DNA of 64,000 nucleotides from Echinarachnius parma. Taxonomy: Eukaryota; Echinodermata; Echinoidea; Clypeasteroida; Echinarachniidae. Below are positions 52,566 to 64,000 of this stretch, in pieces. Each line of letters starts with the position of its first letter. Positions within the stretch are counted from its first letter, which is position 1. The position numbers and the translations under genes were made by a program. A model generated the notes under the pieces. The model was not told the DNA's origin. It searched no databases and saw only the letters and a list, made by a program, of their open reading frames with translations. The stretch is from contig JBAMJV010003324.1 of the NCBI GenBank assembly GCA_037951105.1, positions 1-64,000 of the forward strand, in the 5' to 3' direction.

Positions 52566-54432
52566 TATACATATGTATAACCTATTGATTTTGTTCGAAT
52601 TTTTAGGTTATACATATATCATATGTATAACCTATTGATTTCGTTCGAATTTTTATTATTATTAGGTTAAACATATACATATGTATAACCTATTGATTTC
52701 GTCAAGATTTTTATTAGGTTATACATTTATCATATATGTATAACCTATTGATTTTGTCAAGATTTTTATTAGGTTATACATATACATATGTATACCTATT
52801 GATTTCGTCAAGATTTTTATTATTATTATTTATTTATTTATATGTTCTTCTTCCTAATTTTGTGCGTCGCATATCTCAAGATCACATGAATCAATTGTCA
52901 TGAATCTTCACATGATGATAGATCATGATCTAACTTAGATCTGCTAACTTTTTCAGTGACGTCACATCACAATGACGTCATCAGGACGTCATTTTGTCAA
53001 ATTTCAATAATCATCATATCTCAGTAATGCATCATTAACTTCATTTGAAATTTCGCATCAATATTAATCAGGTCAATGGTCATCTTTTAAGCTCATGCGC
53101 ATTCGCTTACACCTGATAAAGCGCGCGTACGCGTCCGTCAAATGAAAAAAAAATATCCAAAAATGATCAATACCCTAACCCGAGTAATTTACTATATGTT
53201 TCAGACAATTTTAAGCGTTCAGAAAATTTCGCGCATGTGCGCGTCGGCGCGCGCGCGTATTTGCGCGCGTACGCGAATGAATAGGAAAATTGTCGTTTTT
53301 TCACATGTTTTGGATTCCTTATAGATCCCTTAACACACCCTATCAATTTGAGTCATTGTTGACTCATAATAACGGAGTACGCGCGCGTCAAAGTCAAAAT
53401 TACGCGCGCACGCAAATTGGCAAAATATGGTAAAAACATCCTTTTTTTATTCGGCCATAATTTTTTTTTAAATCCACAAACATCCAATTTTCTTTTAATA
53501 TTCGGATAGATTATGAGTTGTAGATACGAATTCATAGCCTCATTTATGCCGAGTAAATGTTATAAAGTCATCATATTGACGGTTAAAGTTGAAAAATGCG
53601 AATTTTAATCAATTTCAGTCAATGTTGAAATCGATCACAGCGGACTATTGACCATATCTCGCTTATTCTCCATCAATTTTCTCCTAAATTTTGATATATC
53701 GTAGCTGATGTCCTGCTCTATTCGCGATTTATTCACACCATTTAGTTTTGTTCACTGGATCCTGATGAATTGTTTGATTGGAAATAAGAGTTCAAATCTG
53801 TTACAAATTGAGGGTTAGCCAAAACGTATGTTATCGACCTATAACTGCTGAAGGAATTATGCTATCAATTTGAGATTTCGCATGTAGATAGGGATTTGCA
53901 AGCCCATCATTTCATAAGTAAATACCAAATCGCGAAAATGCATATTTCATTGTCATATTTACCGTTAAAGGTCAAATAAATCAAGCATGAATACTCAATA
54001 ACCACGTACGCCGCGGACATGAAATTCAGCACACATGTATGGCATAATGAAAGGAAAATGTTCATAAGATAAGATTGGAATATGAAAATGGCGTTAAGGA
54101 TATGTAAATTAAGTTCAAAGGTCAAATAATTCACTGTTACAAATGACATATGCAGTGTGCAATCACTGATGTATCTTTCCAATTTCCCATTTTCGTTAAG
54201 AGATCTAATGTTGGTCTCGCGGTATAATTTGTGACACAAGATCAAAGGGGTCGTGGGTTAGGCAATATTTTTTAACTTCTTTTTTACTTCTTTTTTTCTC
54301 TTTTTTCAGGGGGGTGGGAATCTATTATTATTGATATGATGATTGAGTAGTTATTTTTGGAATCATCCTTTTATCATTTTAAATCGATATGTAAAACCTT
54401 AATTCGTCAAAAGTGACGAATTCAAAATCTAG
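52566..54432 (+). mobile_element. Helitron-like element, copy C
   Basis: Preceded by five tandem GGTTATACATATACATATG-type palindromes (52,019, 52,566, 52,606, 52,664, 52,717, 52,772 region). The body matches copy A, including TGACGTCACATCACAATGAC (52,960) and the CG-alternating stretch. The 3' hairpin AATTCGTCA-AAAG-TGACGAATT is followed by CAAAATCTAG (ends 54,432). Confidence 0.55.
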
Positions 54433-56168
54433 TTTATTATTTATTATTATTTATTCTCCCCTCAATTTTGTTCGTCGATTATCTCAAGATCAGATCAATC
54501 AAATATCATAAATCTTCACATGATGATAGATCATGTTCTAACTTAGAACTGCCCACTTTTTCAGTGACGTCACATGACTGTGACGTCATCGGGACGCCAT
54601 TTTGTCAAATGTTAATAATCATCATATCTCAGTCATGAAATATCAATTTCAATTCAAATTTCGCATTAACATTAATCAGGTCAATGGTCATCTTTTAAGC
54701 TCATGCGCGTGCAATTACACTCGGAGACGCGCGCGTACGCGTCCGTCAAATGAAAAAAAATGTCAAAAAATGCTCAAAACCCGAACTCGAGTAATTTACT
54801 ATATGTTTCAGACAATTTTAAGCGTTTCAAAAAATTCCGCGCGTGCGCGTCGGCGCGCGCGTATTTGCGCGCGTAACGCGAATGAATAGTAAAATTGTCG
54901 TTTTTTCACATGTTTTGCATTCCTTATAGATCCCTCGACACACCCTATCAATTTGAGTCATTGTTGACTCATAATAACGGAGTACGCGCGTGTCAAAGTC
55001 AAAATTACGCGCGCACGCAAAATGGCAAAAAATGGCAAAACATGTAAAAACATCCTTTTTGTATTCGTCCACAAACACCCAATTTTCTTTAATATTCGGA
55101 TAGATTATGAGTTGTACATACGAATTCATACCTCATTCATGCCGGAGTAAATGTTATAAAGTCATCATATTGACGGTTAAAAATTAAATAGCGCACGAGC
55201 GTGAAAATTTCCTAAGTCTGGTCTCTTATCGGCCATAACTTTTTAAAAAGTCCACAAACTCCCAAATTTCTTTGAATATCCGGACAGATTATGAGTTGTA
55301 GATGCGAATTCATACCTCATTTATGCCGAGTAAATGTTACAAAGTCATCATATTGACCGTTAAAATTTAAATAGCGCACGAGTGTGAAAATTGGCTAAGT
55401 CTGAATAGCGCCATCTAACATCTAACGGCGAACAGTTCAAAACAAATAATTGGCAAAATATGGTAAAAACATCCTTTTTTAATTCGGCCATAACCTTTTC
55501 AAAAGTCGACAAAAACCCAATTTTATTTTAATATTTGGATAGATTATGAGTTGTAAATGTTCTAAAGTCATCGAATTGACCGGTTAAAGTTGAAATCGCG
55601 CAAAGAGTGTGAAAATTGGCTAAATCTGGTCAAACATGCACTTCTCTTATCGGTCACAACTTCTTTGATACATGGATATATACAAATATTTGTTCATATT
55701 CTGAAAGAGTATGAGTTGCACATATTTTTACAAATTTAACAGTGGCCAATCAGATTTTGTAAAGTCATCATTGTGCACGATAAAGTAAAAAAAGTTCAAC
55801 CTTCAATTACGACCTGTTCCCGTGCTCAAATCGTAAAATAAAATCGAAAAAAATGATTGTGTAGAGGAAACTCAGCTTTCACATACTGAAAACCGGGCAA
55901 AAATCGGCCAAAGGAAAGGTGTGATATGGTTGAAATAAGACGTCAGGTACAGAGCCATTTTACAGTCATTTTGGTAAATTTAAGAGCTTCCCACTCCCCA
56001 TTTGATAACAATTGAATGTAATGAATTAATATTGTTACCCTATTTTGTGTCATTCATTTATGCCAAGTAAATGTCATGACATCATCATCATGAAAAGTCA
56101 ATATCATCATATCGAAATTTCAATATGTATAACCTTAATTCGTCAAATGTGACGAATTCAACATCTAG
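54433..56168 (+). mobile_element. Helitron-like element, copy D, with internal tandem duplications
   Basis: Begins immediately after the CTAG of copy C. It carries the usual TGACGTCA pair (54,566, 54,582), a CG-alternating stretch and the 3' hairpin, then CAACATCTAG (ends 56,168). In the second half a segment with CGGCCATAACTTTTTAAAAA and TTATGAGTTGTAGATGCGAA is repeated about three times (from about 55,040, 55,230 and 55,480), making its 3' part unlike the other copies. Confidence 0.5.
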
Positions 56169-56283
56169 TGTTGTTATTGTTGTTGTTGTTGCCACTTGTG
56201 CAATACGATCTACGTGAGATGTGAAATGTCATGAGAATGTTGGTGTCAACGAACTATTAAACGCGGAAGAACTAATACAACAA

Positions 56284-57802
56284 TGTTTATTTATTTATTT
56301 ATTTATTCAAATATATTTATACAGGATAGCCTGATCAGCAAGAATACTGTTTTTCGTCAGGGTCCTGATATAACATCATACAATATACATAAAACAATAA
56401 TTCATTAATATGATAAATATAAATATAAAAATATGTACAAATAGCATATGACCAGCAGATTCAAAATATACTTTATTAAAATTTTGGACAAAGTTGTATT
56501 AAAATAGTTTCAATTTATTTCTAATCATAAAAACACAATTAAGTTTCTATATATATATATACAATTAATATACTAATTTTTACGAAAGAGAGAAATAAAT
56601 TGTTTTGGTTACTCCAGCTAGCACGTGATTATCAGTCAGGCAGAACAATGTCAACACAGACATGACAGAACACCTCACAGCCATACAGCAGGCACACGCA
56701 CAGCCACACATCACAATGGGAGAAGCACGCACATTCACTCATCCGTATGACACAATGGAATCATAACCACAAATAAACACAGCTACATTCATCCACCCGT
56801 TCTGCTTTGTCCGATAGATCACGTACATGTTGGAGTATTTACTAAACAACAATTTAAAACAATATAATTAAAAACAGTTATCTATCGTTCGGCTGGTCAT
56901 AATTATATACATCAGTGAAAATACAGCTGTTTATATAAACGTTTAAAAGAGGGAAGAGACCTCGAACATTGTAAATGACTAGGCAGCGAGTTCCAGACAA
57001 TGCCACCCGAGTATATAAGGCTATTTTTATAACATTGTACTTTCGGTTTAGGTAGTATAATATTCAAAGTGTTAGCTGCTCTCGTATTAATATCGTGGCG
57101 ATCACAAACCATTTCAATTGCATTACATAAGTGAGTAGGAGCTGTTCCATGAACGGATTTGTACATTAGTGTTGCTAAAAAATAATTCATTCGTTGACCT
57201 AATGATTGCCATTTTAATGTTTTAATTAAATCTTTTCCATTTACAGTTTCATAATCATAATTAGATGTAACAATTCTAGCTGCCCTTTTTTGTAAGCGAT
57301 ATAATAAATCCTTATTTTTCTGTGAACAATTGCCCCAGACTGTAATCGAATAATCTATACAAGGTTGAATGGTCATATTATACATCATTAATAGAGACTT
57401 TTTATCCAAAAATTGGGACATTTTACGCAATGAGTATAATTTACTAGAAATAGATCTAACAAGGTTATGAACATGAGCACTCCATTTAAGTTTATCATCA
57501 ATTTCTACACCTAAGTACCGAAAGCTATGAACCTGATCAATTTTCTTGTCATCCATATAAACATTTAACTGATGTGTTGAACGTGTACTTAAAAGCATAA
57601 CTTTTGTCTTATCTACATTAAGTCGTAATCTATTTTGTTCATACCATTTAAAAATTAAGTTTAAATCAGCTTGAAAATGTTTCACCAAGTTATCAATATC
57701 TGTATCCGCATAATATATCACTACATCATCTGCGAACATATTACATGAACATAATTGTACCGATTGTGACAAGTCATTAATAAATAAAAGAAAATGTATT
57801 TT
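56284..57802 (-). mobile_element. 5'-truncated CR1/Jockey-like LINE
   Basis: On the minus strand the frame 57,802-56,912 starts in mid reverse transcriptase (FLLFINDLSQSV) and carries the catalytic box as FADDVVIYYADTDID. Then come LNVDKTKVMLLSTR, SFRYLGVEIDDKLKWSAHV, QPCIDYSITVWGNC and LQKRAARIVTSN, the usual order after the active site. The natural stop follows SFKRLYKQLYFH. A ~600-base 3' untranslated part ends in ATAAATAAATAAATAAA, a LINE tail. About 295 codons are uninterrupted, so insertion is fairly recent, but the element lacks endonuclease and N-terminal RT and is dead on arrival. Confidence 0.8.
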
Positions 57803-58297
57803 TCGTTTACGAATATTTCCTTCTTCCGGAGTACAACTTTCTTCAGAGTGACGGAATAATGAGGAGGTCTGATACTAGTGTTTATATCAACCAGTATAAT
57901 TACATAACCACTATGATTACCGTCATCTTAATTCATACAAAAACTAAAAATTCTGTATTCCTCTTTCTTTTTCCTCTGACAATTTAGCTAGTCTGGCGAA
58001 TGGAAAAGTGTTACTGTGAGAAAATACGAATGTTTGTGTTATTAATGTATGGGGAATAGTCCACATTTTGTCAGAGTATGTTGCCAATTTGAATCCAGTA
58101 TTAAATAAAAAGAAATAAATGGATATTAGAAGAAGAAAAAAACATTGTTTTGTTACTCATTTCTTGAATTACTTGATCAAACATCCAGATTACCCTTTTA
58201 ATTCAGCTTTTTATATGAGATTTTTTTTCTATGAGATTTGACTATCAACATGATCAAAGCAGTCCTCAGTTAATATAATTTTTGTTTTCATACTAAC
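57803..58297. other. Intron or intergenic DNA, no feature
   Basis: AT-rich DNA downstream (on the minus strand) of the fibronectin exon. Confidence 0.4.
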
Positions 58298-58633
58298 TTG
58301 AACAATCGGTCTCGGCAGTCACAGCAGGACTCGGTTGCCCCTCGCCACCCGGGCCGGGTCGGACCGCGATCACGCTGAACTCGTAGGCAACCCTACTCTC
58401 GAGTGACGTCACCGTAAAAGTCAGCGAATCCTCTGTAACGTCGGGTGAGACGAGTATGACGTCACCCGTCGTCTGCCACTTGGCGGCGGCTCCCTGTTCT
58501 CTGTACAGGACGACGTAGCGGATCACCGGGCCCTGGCCGGAATCTGTGCCGATACTCCAGGGCGTCCACGCTAACTCAACCGATGCCTCCCCAGTGCTAA
58601 GGACACGTGGTGGCCTTGTCAGCCGAGGTGGTG
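58298..58633 (-). CDS. Fibronectin type III domain exon of a receptor-like gene
   Basis: The acceptor GTTGCTCCTCTTATCAG and donor TCAA|GTTAGT bound a 336-base exon with phase 1 at both ends, the usual form of a shuffled FN3 module. It reads APPRLTRPPRVLSTGEASVE, then LAWTPW (the conserved Trp), IRYVVLYREQG (strand C Tyr), FTVTSLESRVAYEFSVIAVR (the conserved Leu and Tyr of strands E-F) and GEGQPSPAVTAETDCS (the G-strand end). It is about 60% GC with many synonymous-looking C/G positions in an AT-rich area, as expected for a maintained exon. FN3 units of this kind occur in extracellular parts of receptor tyrosine kinases (Tie type) and receptor phosphatases; which one cannot be told. Neighbouring exons are not found in the window. 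Confidence 0.8.
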
Positions 58634-59065
58634 CTGATAAGAGGAGCAACGATAATGATAGCGATAATGGTAGTGCTTACCGAGAGTAACCGAAGTGTAT
58701 TGATATTAATATCAATAACTATAGAATTGGTTTGTAGATGTACTTCAAAATAAACTTGTCCTCGCTTCACGTATTTCAGAAATGGAGCAATGGTAATGAT
58801 AAGAATAATGTCAAAAGTTATATTGGTAAAAAGTCGTACTTCATAATAAGCATGATATAAGTATAAACCAGTCCCCACGGCATACATTCCAGTATTAGGG
58901 CTGAAGGCCCATCTCTCCTTACAATCTTACCGCTCTCTCGGATCCATCTCCTTTATATTAGGAGGATTAACCTACCAATTAACAGGTGAAAGGTATCATC
59001 ACCATGTACGTCAGCTCCAAGATCGTCATGATCATTATTGTATCTGAAATTACATGGAGGTGTTG
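58634..59065. other. Intron upstream of the FN3 exon
   Basis: AT-rich with the polypyrimidine tract of the exon; no other exon seen. Confidence 0.45.
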
Positions 59066-59402
59066 TGGCACGATCGGATAAGACCTTGACTTCTAATCTG
59101 GGGATCCGACTTCGAACCCAATCGATGCCCCGGCATTTAATGTTCTTCAGCAAGGCATTTAATCCACATTGCTTCTCTCTTCCCAGTAGTATAAATGGGT
59201 ACTTGATTGGGTGTTAAATTAGCCCGTAGCGTCCTATATAGTAGAGCAGCTTGAGCTAGTATGCTCCCCTGGGAGTTGAGATGGTGCGCAAGATAATTCT
59301 ACTGGTTTGAACTGTACCTGATGACCAAGGGGCATCTGCGCCCCTGAATAGGGCACCTCGATACATGGCGCTCTATAAATGATATGTAATATTATTATTA
59401 TT
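59066..59402 (+). mobile_element. tRNA-derived SINE with ATT tail
   Basis: The head has a tRNA-like A box (GGATAAGACCTTGACTTCTA) and B box (GACTTCGAACCC). The body includes CAGCAAGGCATTTAATCCAC and ATAAATGGGTACTTGATTGG. The tail is GGCGCTCTATAAATGATATG, then ATTATTATTATT. It parallels the headless copies at 46,005 and 19,570. About 340 bp. Likely silent, with a mutated A box. Confidence 0.7.
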
Positions 59403-59728
59403 ATCATGATTATTTAGATCCCATGGAAGAACAGGGCCCTTTCGGGAGACCCTCTTGGTCGTACGGACTAGTATAACTTAAGACCACGTCTCCTTTTGCC
59501 ATGCTTGCATAAATATTCGATGTGAACAGTACTCCAAAAGTATGTTAGTCGTGGTTTCCTTTTGACATTTTAACAGCGTCTCTCTATTCTCTAGGTACTG
59601 TACATACTAGACGCATCATATCACCTTTTCATCTCCTCCTCAACCAGTGACGTATCCATGGGCAGCCCAAAGAGTAGGGGGAATAGGAGGGCATGCACAT
59701 CCGCCCTATATAAATCGAACCTATTATA

Positions 59729-60128
59729 GGTTTTCCCGCTCAATTTTACACTTTTTTCAATCGAATTCATTTAGGGTCATTCAAATTCACGCATTACCGC
59801 GTAATCGTTGGTATCGGTCTTCCAAATTCCGAATAAGTGCAAGCGAATTCATGCATACGCATAAGCTTTCGTGAATAGACACAGAAGTTCATTCATGGGC
59901 ATTCGAATTCGCGAATGTGCAGCCAACTGTCAACTGCCCTTTCGCGAATTCGAATGACCATTGATGAAAAGGTATGCTCTTTGTGCAAATTCACTTGCTC
60001 CTACGAGATTTTGAACGACTATTTACGAATTCGAATGCTGCTTTGACACGGCGATCGCAAATCGCGCGAATTCGTTTGCTCCTTTTATCAATTCGAATGA
60101 CACAATCGCAAAATTGAGCGGGAAAACC
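59729..60128. mobile_element. 400-bp MITE with TTCGAATTCG-rich interior
   Basis: Perfect 19-bp inverted ends, GGTTTTCCCGCTCAATTTT and complement, with TA outside both. The interior is dense in ATTCGAATTCG, GAATTCATG and CGAATTCGAATG, so nearly every segment is self-complementary. No protein. Confidence 0.8.
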
Positions 60129-61148
60129 TATATTAGTATGGTATCATCCTTCTTGTCTTTACCATTAACATTGGTGGGAGACATAGGCGTCGATTTCTTC
60201 TCGCCGTTGGGGGGGGGGGGGGGGGGTGATAAGTCATGTCGACCATTCTCGGCAAGATGTGGTTTAAAGAAGACTATTGTATCAACTATGCTTCTATTGT
60301 CTTCAAACGTACGCGGGTACAGAATTTGCGAACTTGCAAACGTTTTGGCGCTTACGGAACCATCGGCCCTGTTGGTTCCGTGAGTGTCGGTGATTAATTG
60401 CATTGTTTATGAATAACACAAATCTTTGCAAAGTATTGGACATCTATTTGATATCAAACACCGGTACTACAAATATTACCCTGTGATGTTATTTGCGAGG
60501 GAGTCAAATGTACGACACACTGACCTACATAATTTATTCTCCGTATCATTATTGTTGAAAGCCGTGACGTATTTATAAATAACAACATGAACAAGAACAG
60601 GGTTCAAATGGGAGACAACAGGGCAATTCCACGATAAAGTGGACATGACCACCACATTTTCAAAATGGTCAGATAGTATAAATTTTGGTATCAAAATAAA
60701 GCTAAAGAACTGAATTTTAAAAATCTGACCTTTAAAATAGAAATATACATCAGGAACATATTAAAATATGCGCATAGAATATGAATAATTAATTTTCATC
60801 CAAATGTCTGGAAAACGTGTTGAAAATAAATCAATGTAGCAAGAGCAAGTAAGACAGGAGGTAAAAACTTATTATATTTTCTCAGAGGTTTAGGGTTGAA
60901 TGTAATTTGAAAAATCATTTAAGTTCATTTTTTTCATTGTGATACGCTTCAATGAACAATTCATTTATGATAAAGAATATTGTCCCGGTGTTACGGTAAA
61001 AACTGATATTTTTAGCATTGTAAGAAAATTACAAACACAAAAAAAAAAACTTAAATTGCCCAAATCTTGACCACACATATCTACCATAAACAAGTATCAA
61101 AATGAAGATTGGACATTTCATTAATTAATTAAAAATGGTTGAATATTG
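60129..61148. other. No gene; poly-G run and CCCGGTGTTAC boxes
   Basis: A G run at about 60,209-60,226. A CCCGGTGTTACGGTAAAAAC box near 60,983. Otherwise AT-rich and unique. Confidence 0.45.
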
Positions 61149-61181
61149 GTCCCGGTGTTACAGTCACTGTAACACCGGGAC
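61149..61181. repeat. 33-base near-perfect palindrome
   Basis: GTCCCGGTGTTACAGT followed by its complement with one central base. It could form a 16-bp hairpin. The same GGTGTTA core is found near 60,990 and 61,378. Confidence 0.8.
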
Positions 61182-61448
61182 TTACATTGCAATAGTACAG
61201 GGAGCATTGAGAATCACTGCATACTAAAGTGACCAGCTAGTTTCTGTCATGTTGGGGTGGTAGCTTGATGCATACATACTAAATTGTTGCTTGATCTACT
61301 ACCTGAAGTAAACATGTTTTGAGTTTTTAGTAAGACAACCCGATTTTCCATAGACTTTGTACATTACAGTCACGGTGTTATGGTACAATTTTGTATACTC
61401 TAGTTCATAATTATCTTGATAATAGATTTTTTTTTACAAATAACACCC

Positions 61449-63116
61449 AACCCATATGTATAACCTATTGATTTTGTTCGAATTTTTATTTATATTATTT
61501 TTTTTTATTTATTCTCCCCATCACTTTTGTTCGTCGATTATCTCAAGATCAGATTAATCAAATATCATGAATCTTCACATGATGATAGATCATGTTCTAA
61601 CTTAGAACTGCCCACTTTTTCAGTGACGTCACATGACTGTGACGTCATCAGGACGCCATTTTGTAAAATGTTAATAATCATCATATCTCAGTCATGAAAT
61701 ATCAATTTCAATTCAAATTTCGCATTAACATTAATCAGGTCAATGGTCATCTTCTAAGCTCATGCGCGTACAATTACACTCGGAGACGCGCGCGTACGCG
61801 TCCGTCAAATGAAAAAAAATGTCAAAAAATGCTCAAAACCTCAACCCGAGTAATTTACTATATGTTTCAGACAATTTTAAGCGTTTCAAAAAATTCCGCG
61901 CGTGCGCGTCGGTGCGCGCGTATTTGCGCGCGTAACGCGAATGAATAGTAAAATTGTCGTTTTTTCACATGTTTTGCATTCCTTATAGATCCCTCAACAC
62001 ACCCTATCAATTTGAGTCATTGTTGACTCATAATAACGGAGTACGCGCGCGTCAAAGTCAAAATTACGCGCGCACGCAAATTGGCAAAATATGGTAAAAA
62101 CATTTTTTTTTTTATTCGGCCATAACTTTTTTTAAAGTCCACAAACATCCAATTATCTTTTAATATTCGGATAGATTATGAGTTGTAGATACGAATTCAT
62201 ACCTTATTTATGCCGAGTAAATGTTATAAAGACAACATATTTAGGGTTAAAGTTGAAAATGCGAATATTAATTGATTTTAATCGATGTTAAAATCGATCA
62301 CAGCGGACTTTTGACCATATCTCGGTTATTCTCCAACTGTTTTCTCCCAAATTTTGATATATCGTAGCTGATGTCATGCTCTATTCGCAATCTATTAACA
62401 ACATTTCGTTTTGTTCACTGGATCCTGATGAATTGTTTGATTGGAAATAAGAGTTCAAATCTGTTACAATTTGAGGGTTAGCCAAAACGTATGCTTTCGA
62501 CCTATAACTGCTCGAGAAACTATGCTACCGATGTGAAACTTCGCATGTAGATAGGGATTTGCAAGACCATCATTTTATAAGTTAACACCAAATCGCGAAA
62601 ATGCATATTTCATTGTCATATTTACCGTCAACTGGTCAAAGGTCAAATAAATCAAGCATGAATACTCAATAACCACGTACGCCGCGGACATGCAATTCAG
62701 CACACATGTATGTTATAATGAAATGCAAAATGTTCATAAGATAAGATCGGATTATGAAAATGGCGTTAAGGATATGTAAATTAGGATCAAAGGTCAAATA
62801 ACTCACTGTTACAATGACAAATGCAGAGTGCAATCGCTGATGTATTTTTCCCGATTTCCCATTATCGTTAAAAGTTCTAATGTTGGTCTCGCGGTATAAT
62901 TTGTGACACAAGATCGAAGGGTCGTGGGTTCGAATCCAAGACAGTACTTTTTTTACTTTCTTTTTTTCTTCTTTTTTACTTTTTATTATGGAGGGGGAGG
63001 GTATCTGCTATTATTTATATGATGATTGAGTAGTTATTTTTTGGAATCATCCATTTATCATAATAAATCGATATGTATAACCTTAATTCGTCAAACGTGA
63101 CGAATTCAAAATCTAG
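61449..63116 (+). mobile_element. Helitron-like element, copy E
   Basis: Starts in ATATGTATAACCTATTGATT and continues in TTTTGTTCGTCGATTATCTC; ends with hairpin AATTCGTCA-AACG-TGACGAATT then CAAAATCTAG (63,113-63,116). TGACGTCA pair at 61,624-61,648. The 3' third is nearly identical to copy A (for example TAAGATCGGATTATGAAAAT and the B-box region at about 62,930), which marks these as the closest pair. Confidence 0.6.
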
Positions 63117-64000
63117 TTATTTATTCTTCTTCTTCCTAATTTTTTGCGTCGCATATCTCAAGATCACATGAATCAATTTGAGTCATTGTTGACTCATAAT
63201 AAAGGAGTACGCGCGCGTCAAAGTCAAAATTACGCGCGCACACAAATTGGCAAAATATGGTAAAAACATAATTTTTTAGTCGGCCATAACTTTTTAAAAA
63301 GTGCACAAACACCCAATTTTATTTTAAAATTCAGATAGATTATGAGTTGTAGATACGAATTCATACCTCAATGATGCCGAGTAAATGTTATAACGTCATC
63401 ATATTGAGGGTTAAAGTTGAAAATGCGAATATTAATTGATTTTAATCGATTTTGAAATCGATCACAGCGGACTATTGACCATATCTCGCTTATTCTCCAT
63501 TAATTTTCTCCCAAATTTCGATATATCGTAGTTGATGTCCTGTTCTATTTGTAATCTTTTCACAACAATTCGTTATGTTATGGATCATGATAAATTGTTT
63601 GATTGTAAATAAGAGTCCAAATCTGATGAAAATTGAGGTTTAGCCAAAACGTATGCTTTCGACCTATAACTGCTGGAGGAATTATGCTACCAATGTGAAA
63701 CTTCGCATGTAGATAGGGATTTGCAAGCCCATCATTTCATAAGTTAACACCAAATCACGAAAATGCATATTTCATTGTCATATTTACCGTCAAAGGTCAA
63801 ATCAATCAAGCATGAATACTCAATAACCACGTACGCCGCGGACATGAAATTCAGCACACATGTATGTTATAATGAAAGGAACAATTTTCATGAGATAAGA
63901 TCGGATTATGAAAATGGCGTTTAGGATATGTAAATTAGGTTCAAAGGTCAAATAATTCACTGTTACAATGACAAATGCAGTGTGCAATCACTTATATATC
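63117..64000 (+). mobile_element. Helitron-like element, copy F (runs off the window)
   Basis: Starts immediately after the CTAG of copy E. ATCTCAAGATCACATGAATC is joined directly to TTGAGTCATTGTTGACTCAT, skipping the TGACGTCA and CG-alternating block found in the others. The 3' end lies beyond the window. Confidence 0.55.

Overview
The window looks like intron- and transposon-rich nuclear DNA of an invertebrate animal, most likely a marine deuterostome such as an echinoderm or hemichordate. It is AT-rich, has short exons with GT/AG borders, tRNA-derived SINE tails, RTE-like and CR1/Jockey-like LINE remains, a Penelope-type GIY-YIG sequence, many inverted-repeat (MITE-like) elements and a short TTAGGG-type telomeric tract. 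No bacterial gene or operon is visible. The species call is inference.

Region 1 (about 1-31,170) is organised by an old inverted duplication. The left arm is about 1,373-17,805, the right arm about 24,000-31,170, with a unique centre of about 6.2 kb. Each arm carries part of a CD225/dispanin-type membrane protein gene. The plus-strand copy has two proline-rich exons (11,563 and 11,940), a CD225 exon (16,213-16,344) and a tandem array of five terminal exons (17,963-18,824), of which the last two look intact. The minus-strand copy has one proline-rich exon (28,245-28,567) and one CD225 exon (about 24,098), but no terminal exon is seen. The arms have since taken different insertions, about nine in the left and three in the right, so each arm shows the empty site for the other's elements. 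This gives target-site duplications directly: CATAAATG, TTGG, TTAA, AATT and TA.

Region 2 (about 31,170-34,400) holds a decayed minus-strand LINE (endonuclease to early reverse transcriptase) and a small inverted-repeat element enclosing five CCCTAA units.

Region 3 (34,400-39,814) has two copies of a Helitron-like family (3' hairpin then CTAG). The second is split by a very young 2,175-bp element with 504-bp inverted terminal repeats and a 13-bp target duplication. It encodes a Penelope-type GIY-YIG protein without reverse transcriptase and has a hammerhead-like hairpin in each repeat.

Region 4 (39,814-52,030) is mostly non-coding. It has MITEs of two TTAA families, two related candidate first exons (41.5 and 48.6 kb, minus strand), a pair of inverted tRNA-Ala-like sequences, a ~150-bp tandem array and a decayed unidentified coding remnant.

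Region 5 (52,030-64,000) has four more Helitron-like copies in two head-to-tail pairs, a 5'-truncated LINE with the C-terminal half of a reverse transcriptase (56.3-57.8 kb), one clean fibronectin type III exon (58,298-58,633, minus strand) of a larger receptor-like gene, a SINE and smaller inverted-repeat elements. The only host genes I can support are the CD225 gene(s) and the fibronectin exon; nearly everything else is mobile-element sequence.
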